64,000 bases of DNA from Dipteris shenzhenensis. Lineage: Eukaryota > Polypodiophyta > Polypodiopsida > Gleicheniales. Where the stretch lies: the NCBI GenBank assembly GCA_047967505.1, contig CM106539.1; one strand, written 5' to 3'. A program made the position numbers and the translations under genes. Positions 1-9,685 of this stretch are shown here, one piece after another (the stretch's first letter is position 1; every line of letters begins with the position of its first letter). Below the pieces are notes generated by a model that was not told the DNA's origin, did no database searches, and worked only from the letters and a program-made list of their open reading frames with translations.

Positions 1-355
1 TGTGTGCACCACTTATGCGATGAGTGCATAGCAGTGTGTGCACTACTTACGTGATGGGCGACGGGATGTGTAGCAGTGTGTGCACCATCCGTATGCATGG
101 TTGGATATATGGTTACGACTGTATGAGTGTGTAGCAAAGTGTGCACCACTTACATGATGACGGTAGCAATGTGTGCACCACTTACATGATGACGGATATA
201 TGGCTACGGTTGTATGAGTGTGTAGCAATGCGTGCACCACTTACATGATGACGGTATGTGTAGCAATGTTTGCACCATCCGTATGATTTTATGCATGTGT
301 AGCAGTGTGTGCACCATGCAATGGTATGTGTCACATGTGTGCACCATCCATCTAT
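1..355. repeat. Degenerate tandem repeat, core tgtgtgcaccacttacatga
   Basis: A core close to tagcaatgtgtgcaccactt followed by acatgatgacgg recurs about ten times at irregular 30-60 base spacing. Some copies have ccatccgtatg instead of the cttacatgatg half. Two copies share a longer insert (ggatatatggttacgactgt type). The array runs off the left window edge, so its true length is unknown. Short open frames across it only reflect the periodicity. Confidence 0.8.
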
Positions 356-1990
356 GATTTGTTGATTTTGCATCGCTTAAATGCTGAAAGATTGAATAAT
401 ATTGGTGATTAATTCCAAGGTTTCTTATGCTTGAAATATTTTCATTATTTATGGATGTTGTGAATTCAGGGAAAGAGTAACTAATTGGACGATGGGGTGG
501 CAAGCATGATTCGCCATATCAAGCGTTGGTATAATCACATTACACTAATTAATTAACAAGAGACATAACTTATGCATTGTACATACCAATGTTGATCCAC
601 AAAATGACAAGGACTTGTTTTTTTCGGACGAAGGGATCCTTGGCATTCTTGAAATGGCAAACAAATATAGCATGCAATATGCCCATCGTGTTGTTTAAAG
701 CTAGGCAATATGCCCATGTGTGCTAAGCTTATCTTTATGTTCTCCTTTGAGATGAGGTACGGATCTCACAGAGTACGTGTGACACGAGGGAAACATAAGC
801 TTTGTACAAGGGTCAACACATGCTCATTGCTTCTCTTGCTTTTTATCCACCCACCAAAGTTGCCCCCAGTATATGTCATAGGGGAGCTATTAGTAGTAGG
901 TAACTAGGATGGAGATGGTTTTGGCAACATCTTGTCCAACCTTCAAAGTTGGCAACGTTTGTGGGGCCATTAGAATCATTGGAAGCCCCATTAGCAAGCC
1001 ATGCTCCAATTGGGAAGGTCAATGCAATGTGGGGTTCTATGGTGGAGGCTTAGTTCTAGAAGGAGAACATATGAACTTAACTCTAGGAAGACGTCAATTT
1101 GATGATTGCAAAGAAGTAATTTGTGGATTGTGGGTGGTGATCATGATGGAAGGGAGTGCCAGAGGGGGGCATAAAGAAGGGATAAGAGAATTATGGCTCT
1201 TTGATTGCTTTAATGTACATTTCACCACATGTGTAAAGCAAAATCAAGATATGTGGGCCCAACATTTGATTTGATTTTCACAATTAAAGGACATGGATCT
1301 CATATTGTGGCAAACGCTATGTTTGGTCAAAGCTAGATATGAGCCAAGCCACATGCACCCTTTATTGTGAGGCTTGGCTCTGCACATGAGCTCATTTTGT
1401 CCCTTTCCTAAGGGGGAGTAGTGGACGTAGCGTTAGACGGCAAGGTGCAAAAACCATTACAACCTGCCAAAGTTTCACAAAGATAGCCTTCATTCTGTTA
1501 TTGGATAGTTGAGCAGCATTCACGGGATATTCTCTACCATTATAGGAGAGTGAGGATAGCCGGGGAATTACATAGGCTTAAGAATATGAGATGCTAAAAA
1601 ACAAATAGGATTTAATTTAATTTTGGCGGTGTAAATGAGGTGACTTGAAAGTTGATGTGACAAGTTTCAAGGCTTGGATATGTGGTGTTTCTAAGGGTAT
1701 GGACCAGGGTGGCATATTGTAGAGTTGTTTTGGAGAGGGGGATGGATATATTCGCCCACGTCCAAATATATATTTACGCATAAACGATATATGTAACCTT
1801 GTTTTTAAAGCTAAATTTATGAAACCACGGGGAGGGGTTAAGAAAGGGGGCAACAACAGAATAAAAGGGGGAGCCGGGGTCAAGTGGGCTTGACCAATGG
1901 ATATGGCGGCTGCCACGTAATGAAGGGGGGGACCCAGAAGCGTGAGCGGGGCCGTGGATGGGGGGGGATCGGACGGAGGAGGTTTATTGG
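356..1990. other. Intergenic, no supported gene
   Basis: AT-rich sequence without a protein I recognise. A 121-codon frame at 909-1274 has no domain, no family resemblance and no splice context. The purine run aagggggagtag near 1409-1420 resembles a retrotransposon polypurine tract, but no LTR pair or pol remnant accompanies it. The last 400 bases become G-rich on this strand and probably hold the promoter of the downstream gene. Confidence 0.5.
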
Positions 1991-2964
1991 GGGGAGGATG
2001 ATTAAAACGAAAAAGCAAAAATAAAGGACTGAGGAAGACGAAGAAGGGGAGAGGAAGACGAAAGAGAAGCAGCAGTGGAGCTTTTTCGCTGCTGCTGCTG
2101 CTGCTCCTCCTCCTCACCTTGTTCTCCACGGCACCTCATCGCCATCTCCATCGCCATCTCCAGCCTTCGACACCTTCCTTCCGCTTCTCCTCCACTACTT
2201 TCCCAGCTTCCCATCGATTCCATCACCCCCCCTTCCCTCCCCCCTCAGGATTTTACTCTAGTGCCCCATACGCCCCGCAGCGTTTCGCTCCTGCTCTCCC
2301 CCTTGACCCTTACCGCCTCCTTATGAGATTTCATGCCAATCCGGGCCTTCTCGCTTCAGGATCTTTAGCCAACCAGACGGGCCAATCGATCTTTCTTGCC
2401 TCACGTTTTCTCCGAGCTGTCTCTGTGTGCATGTCACAACTCCGTTCTTTCGGGCCCTTAAAAAGCACTTCCTTTGCCCTTGCAGTTGCATGTCCCGACT
2501 GCCCTGTTGCTGATTTTCGGGCAATTGGGTAATTGAACAATTTTGCAGCATTAGTTACTGTGGAGCCTGCGTGCTGAGCCGACTAGCTGCCTCCCGCTAT
2601 ACTTAAGACTGCCCTTTGGCAAGTGTTTGTTGGCGATTAAGATAACCCTGATAATTGAATCCAGGCTTTGCGGCTGGGCTCGGAACTCTACTGAAGGTAC
2701 GAGTCATTGATAGCTCGATGTGCGTGAGCACGTTTGTGCATGTGTATGTGTGTGAGAGAGAGGGAGACCTATTCGCGCCGTTTTGTTTATTATCTGTGAC
2801 GAGACCTGCGAATCCGGGCTGATACTTGTTCGACAGGATGGGCTCACTCTGCTCTATCCGCAAGTTGATGATATATCGATATGATGTAATCTAATCTAGT
2901 TTTACATGCCTTATTTTCAGAAGGGTGCGCCGTTGAAGGGTCCTTCGATTGCAGACAGGCCAAC
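1990..2964 (+). promoter_or_regulatory. Promoter-proximal region and 5' leader of the PARP-E2 gene
   Basis: An A-rich element (aaaaataaagg) near 2009 is followed by a GA-rich stretch and then a (gct)6(cct)4 microsatellite at about 2088-2116, typical of plant 5' untranslated leaders. A likely leader intron runs from 2697 (ctgaag|gtacga) to 2920 (ttattttcag|aaggg), which would put the last 44 leader bases just ahead of the ATG at 2965. The transcription start cannot be fixed from sequence alone. Several overlapping open frames here are low-complexity Cys/Ser or Leu/Pro strings and are not called. Confidence 0.45.
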
Positions 2965-5900
2965 ATGGATAATATATTAAACGCGCTGTGTATTAAAGAG
3001 GCTGTGACGGCATGGATTGCAGGAAGGCAAGATGAGTTAGGATCAATAACTTTAAGGTATACTCAAACTTCCGAATCTTCTGTTACACTGGAAGCAAATG
3101 GAAGGGTACTGCAGATCGTTATCCCATCATCCTTTCAAATGGAAGGTTTCGGTTTTGCTGCTCCAAAGTCTTCTGAGGAAGTCTTTCTTGTCACCAGTTT
3201 GGAATCTAAATCGGATGAGGTTTTTGAAAATGTGCTAACTATACTGAATGAGAAGCTAGAGCGAATAAAGATTCAGCCTGATGCACTAAGCCAAGTTTTA
3301 GATCAGTTACTTGTAGCGTTGAGAAAGTTCGAGGCCAAGAGGGATAAAAAAATGAATGCAGGAAATGGAGATGTCAAAAGTGATTTCTCAAGAGGTCAAA
3401 GTCTTGCAACAGGGCATATGGGTGTTCGAGATGATGAATCAGACGATGACAATGAATCACGAGTTGAGGAATCAGACCCGGGTATTGGCTCCGAGTCCGA
3501 GCAAGAGGACTCTCCAGATCACTATGGTTACGATCTGGCTTCATCTGACTATGTGAACAGAGCGTTAGATTCACAATTCAAGTCCAACGGTTATCTCTTT
3601 GCAATGGCTCAAGATGCAAGGCTACAGTGTGAAATGGCTCGGAAGAATGTAGATGGGATGGATACAGATTCCACGTCATTGGATGGCTTACTACGATGGT
3701 GTGATGTTTTCCCAGATCCTAAACTTCTCAATGTCAATCTGTTGATGCAGATTGGTGGGATTGTGTGGGATGATGGGGCTGCAGCTGCCCTTGGTTTCTC
3801 GTTAGATTCACCCGTTAAGCTCTCCTTGCAATTTAACAGGAGGCTTTGGTCACAGATGGATTACTCTCCTGCCTGTAATCCTTTGAAACCTGAGAAACGG
3901 CAGGTGACACAGGAGACCCATTTTTCAAAAAAAGACTCAGCGGATGAGATTGATGAAGAGACCCAGAAGATAAGGAAGATCCACCAAACACATCTGTATG
4001 GGATTGAAGTGCTTTTGCCAGGGTTGGTCGATATGTACTTTGATTTTTTAATCAACAGAACTGAGAAAGCTGAGAGTCCAGACCTTTTGACTGAGCTCCA
4101 ACAGTTTTCTACTACGTATAATCCATTTCTAGGACTTCTCTGTTTTCTGGGTGCACGGATCAGGGCACTCCCAGATTGGTGTGTTGTCTGTTGGAATTCA
4201 CTTCCTTATTCTGTATGCCGACTACGGACCTGCGCAAGGGAATTTTGGTACATTCTTCAAATCTTTTTAGTCAAGTTGATTACATTTTTACCAGGTCTAT
4301 CAGTTGCATTATTTTAATATTGCAATATCGCTCTGGTCTTTAAATTGGTACTTTGTCTTCATTGCTGTGCGTCCGAGAAACTGCAAGTAGTTTGGTTTTT
4401 TGGCAGGAATGTCAATTGCATTATTTAGATATTGCAATATTGCTTTGGTACTCTCTCTCTTATATGTATGCTTGGCCTTCGCAATAAGGACATAAAGTAT
4501 AATTTAAAAGACCAGAGTAATGCATGTGTGTGTGTGTCTGTGTGTGTGTTGTAATGTTGGGTCGTTCTGCAGACATAAAGTGGTTAGAGAGTTGCAGTTT
4601 TCCAGTGTTCAATTTTCTACTTGTTTGACCTGGTTTCTGTTTCTGGTGTAAACAGCCTCTTCAGATTCGAGGAACTTGGCCTTGGAACACCTGTACTGCT
4701 GGAGGTGCAGAAATCCCCAGAACTGCTTGATTTTGAGCTGTCTCTTGCTCTCGTAGCAGCAAACAGTAACAGGGATGTGTTTGAACCTTTTCCGGCATTT
4801 TTATTGGAGAAGGAGCAGATTCGTGGCCGCAGTGGCTGGTTCAGCAAGGTGGAAAGGGTTGACTATTCTGCCAATTCAGCACAGGCTGCTTCACGTTTAG
4901 TTTTGCGTCAAACGGCACTGCAAAATTCGAATGTTGCAGATGGCACTAACATTTTTTCTGAAAACAAGAATATCAAGCTGCTGAGAGAGATCTTACTATC
5001 CTATCCCTCTAGTGGTATTATGGAAGACTGTCCAGATGAAGTCACCTTAAAGAAAACACTAACGAACTGCTGGCAAAAGAAGCTGGAGGCTGAAAAGCAG
5101 AAGTTCAGAGGGAAAAGACCTGAAGATTCAGATGGCATTTCAGAGTGGACAAAGAAGCCTTGGCTTCCCTATGATGTGCTGAGGTTCATATTATCGACAA
5201 ACAGGTTGACGTTATACCCTTTACAGGGCGATGACCGACTTGACTTTCCGGAGGCACGTTATCAGTTTGCTGTTTTGCACGACAGCCCTGAGAGGGAGGC
5301 ACATTTTGAGCGTCGCCGCATTGAACAAGGGGGTTCCTTCTTTGCTTTTCATGGGAGCCCAGCAGATAATTGGTTCTCAATCCTCAGGTGCGCAATAGAT
5401 TCTCTTTAGGTGCATGTAGACATCAAGCATAATTGAAGCAGATGTCTATTTGAATCTGATAAAGCTAAAACAACCCACGTTTGTTTGCAGGAATGGTTTA
5501 AGGTGCTTAAGCCACACTCTATATATGAGCACTGGTGCATCCTACGGAAGTGGCTTATATCTTGCAAGCCATTCGTCCACTTCTCTAAGCTACTCTCAGT
5601 TCAAAGGGCCAGCATGGAACCATGGATGCTTAAAAGATGGTTTATCTGTGTTAGCAATTTGTGAGGTTATCAATGGATCATTAATTTTGAACAGACCGCC
5701 GCACACATCTTCATCTGCCTCAAACTCTGCCTATGGGCAGTATGTGACCTCACATGGCATCATGGTTGTTCCACCGCAGCATGAAAAAGATGTTGCGATA
5801 AGATACATCATTGTTTTTGGGCAGCAGCCAGTTGGAAATCATTCTATCAGCGGGACTTCCTTGTCAAATAAAGTTGATCTGCTGGCACACTCGCGAAATT

Positions 5901-6712
5901 TGAGATCCACGTATCCTTTGAGACAACAAGACCTGCGACGAACACGCCAAGAGATGCGATGGCAGTCAATGAAAGCCCTCCGTCAGAAAAAGAGAGAAAC
6001 AGAAGAGGATTGGGCACTGGGGGAGTCACAAGCCAAGGCCGTTCATGTGCCTCCTGGAGATCTCCCTAGGAAAGCAGAGCCACAAGCTGGGCATTCACAG
6101 GCTCCTGTGCGAAATAGCATGGTTTCTGTGAACAAAGTGGCACCTTTGGCTAGTGCAATGCAGGCCATTTCAAAGGAGTATAAGAACATAATAAAACAAA
6201 TTAATGCTGCAGCAAAGAGGAAGTTGGAAACTGCCAATGACGAGGATCTATCTATCCTGGCAGGTATTGAAATCAGTTTGCCAGATGAGAGTGATCTCTG
6301 CCGTTGGCATGTGAACCTTAGGCAAGGCCTTTTCAAGAGTTGGCCCTTATATAGAGACCTGACTGATTGTGCTAGGCATTGGAACGTGCCAGAAGTACCA
6401 GTCAAGCTAGAATTTGTTTTTCCAGCAACATATCCGTTTGCACCACCCTTTGCGCGTGTAGTTTCACCAGTATTTAGTTTTCACACAGGACATGTTACAG
6501 TTGGAGGTAGCATCTGCATGGAGCTTCTCACAGAAAGTGGTTGGACCCCTGCATGCTCTTTTGAAAGTGTGATTGTACAGATTGTAAATGCTATGATTGA
6601 AGGTGCAGGGCGCCTTGATAAGGCAGCCTGGATCTCCCACAAAGAGTATAGTGAGTGTGAGGCTCGGGAAGCCTTTGACCGTGTTGCCCGTGGTCATGGA
6701 TGGATAAAATAG
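2965..6712 (+). CDS. PARP6/8-type ADP-ribosyltransferase fused to a UBE2Q-type E2 (3 exons, 1078 aa)
   Basis: Coding exons are 2965-4247, 4656-5387 and 5491-6712; both introns are GT-AG and the joins stay in frame. The ATG has a at -3 and g at +4. Order: an N-terminal RWD/UBC-like fold (about residues 20-120), an acidic linker (~155-190), a second alpha/beta segment matching the PARP6/8 N-region (~250-300), a cysteine cluster (C406, C409, C418, C423, C428) likely to bind metal, the PARP catalytic domain (~620-790) and a UBE2Q-like E2 domain (~930-1078). In the PARP domain FHGS gives H660, YGSGLYLA gives Y695, and LSYS gives Y706. The third triad position appears to be Y777 in RYIIVF, not Glu, so mono-ADP-ribosylation is expected by analogy with PARP6/8. 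The E2 has GGSICMELLT with catalytic C1014 intact. Family knowledge: PARPs transfer ADP-ribose from NAD+; UBE2Q proteins carry ubiquitin as a thioester. Coupling of the two is inferred. No signal peptide or membrane segment is seen. Confidence 0.88.
4248..4655 (+). other. Intron 1 of the PARP-E2 gene
   Basis: The donor is gaattttg|gtacat and the acceptor gtaaacag|cctctt, phase 2. The join rebuilds a Cys codon (C428) and the conserved REFCLFRFEELG stretch. The 408-base intron holds a (TG)n run around 4525-4550 and two near-copies of a ttgcattatttta/gatattgcaatat segment (about 4307 and 4417). Confidence 0.85.
5388..5490 (+). other. Intron 2 of the PARP-E2 gene
   Basis: The donor is tcctcag|gtgcgc and the acceptor ttgtttgcag|gaatgg. 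The 103-base intron splits the Arg codon in ILRNGL, a helix next to the NAD+-binding histidine. Without splicing, the frame ends at a stop at 5407-5409. Confidence 0.88.
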
Positions 6713-6785
6713 AATTGACCTTTGGGACACATGTACATGTGGTAGAATGTAATTTCTCTTGTTCGTTAGATAAGAACACCTTCCG

Positions 6786-6812
6786 AATTAAAATTTTGGA
6801 GGAATTTTAATT
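6786..6812 (+). other. 3' untranslated hairpin of the PARP-E2 gene
   Basis: Perfect inverted repeat 74 bases after the stop: aattaaaatt, a 7-base loop ttggagg, then aattttaatt. It lies ahead of AT-rich sequence at 6856-6872 that could hold the polyadenylation signal. A role in mRNA 3'-end formation or stability is inference. Confidence 0.5.
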
Positions 6813-7367
6813 ATGATGTCAAGCCAATACGGCCATTACGTATTTTTGTACATGTAAACAGAATATATTTATGCCTCATGGGCCTGCAACCTTCTTGCTT
6901 TTCCTGAGTCTTCTATACGGGGGCAACTATTTGCTTCCTTTTACTTTGATGCTACTTTCGTATTCGTGAATCCCCTACACCATAGATTGCTTTCTTCGCT
7001 TCATTAGGATTTTGATTGCAACTGTGTCTGAAAATATTTCTTAATTTCATATGTAGAATTCTTTTGGGCCAGATATGTGGTTGTGAATTAGTTAGCCTAG
7101 AATATCCCAGAACAGGGAATGATTGTATGCTGTGATTGCCAGAGAAGGTTTTAGATCGAGAAGTGAAGAGATGGTAGTCTCAATAGCATCCACGATATTG
7201 TATTATGCAATATTTGACTGCTGGAAAGGTCAAAGAGGGCATTAGGCTCTCTCATTGTAATAGGGTTTTGTATGTAATTGAAATTTCTGAAGGAGTACAT
7301 ACCAATGCACCTTGTGAGCTTGGATTCGGCTTATCCTGGTCTGCTTTCTTTGTCCATGCGTGGTCCT

Positions 7368-7560
7368 CTCGCCTCACACTCTCTTTACTTTGGTAGCAGT
7401 CAAGGCTTGGAGTTATATTTCTTTGAAGCTTTGGAGGCTTCATTGACCATGTGACAGCTTGCAGGGAATTTTATAGGGTTATGGTCAAGGTGATTCTTCA
7501 TGGCGAGTTCATGCAGGAGATTGATCCAAGCAAGCGATAAGCCACATCATCATCCATGAA
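7368..7560. repeat. Direct repeat copy A (~190 bp)
   Basis: Shares ctttactttggtagcagtca and a further ~160 bases with 7689-7880, including aattttatagggttatgg and a closing ccacatcatcatccatgaac type end. The copies lie about 320 bases apart in the same orientation. No coding capacity or LTR ends are visible. Confidence 0.75.
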
Positions 7561-7688
7561 CAAACGTCTAAATTAAAATTGTCTGAAATCAATCATATTG
7601 GGATGATTGAAGTCCATTAAAGGGCCTAGTAAGGTCACTTTGGATCAAAGCAAGGCCAATTTCGGCTAACATTAAGGATGGTCCAATC

Positions 7689-7880
7689 TCCTCGCACTCT
7701 TTACTTTGGTAGCAGTCAAGGCTTGGAGTTATATTTCTTGGAAGCTTTGGAGGCTTCATTGAGCAATTGAGAGAGCTTGTAGAGAATTTTATAGGGTTAT
7801 GGCCAAGGGAATCTTCATGGCAAGTTCACGTAGGCGATTGATCTGATCAAGAGAGAGAAGCCACAACATCATCCACGTAG
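7689..7880. repeat. Direct repeat copy B (~190 bp)
   Basis: Second copy of the 7368-7560 unit, with scattered substitutions and small indels, so an old duplication. Origin unknown. Confidence 0.75.
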
Positions 7881-8302
7881 CATTGGGAAATAAAAGTTTA
7901 ACGTAAAATAATCTAACATTAAGGCAATTTTGACCTAGATTTGAGGTAACTTGTTGGCATGCAATGTTCGATGCAATCTTTGAGGCGAACACATTTAGGG
8001 CATCAAAAGCCACATTTCACAAAATTTTGATAATTTCTTGTAGCATTACCCAAATTATCAAATTGAATCTTACTTGATCAACACTAAAGCAATGTAACAC
8101 ATCAACATGGAGGTTTCAACTTAGGGGAATCTTAGTATAGTGCATGGAAGCACTTCAAACAATCTTTGCCTTACAGATAGATGGGACTGTATTGATAGTA
8201 GATCTAGTGATCTCAAAGAGTTTGATGTTATTGAAGAAATAGTTGGGAAATGCTCTTGTACATTTCATTGAATAAAGTAGAATATGTAAAAAGTCATATA
8301 CC

Positions 8303-8404
8303 AGGCCAAATGTAAAATAGGCCAAATGTAAAACAGGCCAAATGTAAAACAGGCCAAATGAAAAATAGGCCAAATGTAAAACAGGCCAAATGTAAAATAG
8401 GCCA
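8303..8404. repeat. 16-bp tandem repeat, six copies
   Basis: Unit aggccaaatgtaaaac/t repeated six times without spacers (8303-8398) plus a partial seventh. Only a few positions vary (c/t at the last base, t/a in one copy). Being 16 bases, it opens long periodic frames on the minus strand that are not genes. Confidence 0.9.
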
Positions 8405-9339
8405 TGTTCCCATTGTATGAAGCCAAGAATACATCATCAATTTCCATACCAAAAACAAATCAGTCAAAGTGATGGGTAGAACAATGAGGTATGGCATAGT
8501 TGAAGTTGCAAAATCCATGAGGCTTGCAACAATAAGGAAAAGGACATCTAGAAAGATGACATGTGAATGCTTGCCATCTGTACTATGTTAAACTTGAAAA
8601 CCGAATGCATTGCGAATGAACAAGCTTATGAAACAGGAGACGCATAACAAGAGTGTTTGATGGAAGCAAGAAGAATCATTCTATAGAGATCACAAAATGC
8701 AGCTTCACATCCATAGAATAAAGGTATATATTAACAAAGAATAAATCCTTCTATTAGTGGATTGATACACAAAGAAACTTAGCAACCAATGTGAATCCAT
8801 TAGCATAACTATTGCAAAAAGGTGGCCATTATGAATGTGAATGTAGACAGAAGCCATAGGATTAGAGGCTGGCACCAAAGTCTATTAAAGAGGAAGAGGA
8901 CATGATTAAACATGGTCAAACATGTTGACAAGCATGAGAGTTAGTGATGGAAGCTCTATAAATCAAGGGGAAGTAGATAATTATCATCAAGGAGAAACCA
9001 TGCACACCTTAATTGAGAGATTAGATGAACCTCAAAGTAAGAGTATCTTGAATGCACTTTTCACACTAAGAATATTGATTACAATTAGATGCTAGTAGTT
9101 TCAAGAGATGGTTGCACTCGAACGTACAGAGGTAAGAAAGCTTGAATAGATTTCCAATCTCAAATGAGAAGTAATTAGATGGCAGAAAAGAAATAGAAGG
9201 TGGAATATGATGGAAATCACTATTTGATCAAATCCATCAAACTATTTGTAAAAGGATAAAAACTATATGGATTATTCTAATTGGTAGTAATAATACAATT
9301 TTGTTTATGGAGACACTAGAAATCAAGGTCAATTGGCAT
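8405..9339. other. Anonymous A-rich sequence
   Basis: No protein match, structural RNA or repeat pair recognised. It lies between the 16-bp array and the LTR-like 3' end of the first copia element and may be older transposon debris. Confidence 0.4.
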
Positions 9340-9600
9340 GTGCAGACACAACATGATAGCACACTACACTAGAACGGAGGAGAAAGAACACACCACCAAA
9401 AAGAAAGAATTGAACTTTAGCAAAATGTGATAAAGCCATGCTCAATATTGAGAGTGCTCTCAACGCAAGTGGAATAGAAGAGGGTGAGAGAGAGTAAGAG
9501 CCACACAAGTTTTGGTGGGTGCAGAATACCCTAATCTTCTATGTCATCCATATATACATGTGTTTGAGTATTGTAAATAACCGGGGTTAAGGTACAGTGG
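9340..9600 (-). repeat. Probable 3' LTR region of copia element 1
   Basis: On the minus strand, a purine-rich aagtgggaggttatggggg (polypurine-tract-like) follows the RNase H end, then a segment with a TATA-like atatatggatgac and a C/T-rich leader-like stretch. No matching 5' LTR was found upstream of gag, so the ends are approximate. Confidence 0.35.
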
Positions 9601-9685
9601 CATTTAACCCCCATAACCTCCCACTTAAAGGCCAATGTGCCTTTAAGGGAGAACAACCACCAATCGACATACTATCCAATGCCCA

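Noticed and set aside
909-1274. 121-codon open frame on the plus strand
   Set aside because: No domain, no plausible splice or promoter context, and composition like chance open sequence.
1409-1420. Polypurine tract of an LTR element
   Set aside because: No LTR pair, primer-binding site or pol remnant nearby.
2075-2551. Overlapping open frames on both strands in the 5' leader
   Set aside because: They follow the (gct)n/(cct)n microsatellite and C/T-rich leader; they give Cys/Ser and Pro/Leu strings with no conservation expected.
8303-8404. CRISPR-like array
   Set aside because: Repeats are contiguous with no unique spacers, and the sequence is eukaryotic.
8155-8518. Repetitive aromatic-rich minus-strand frames (HLAYFTFGLFYIWP type)
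   Set aside because: Pure product of the 16-bp tandem repeat at 8303-8404.
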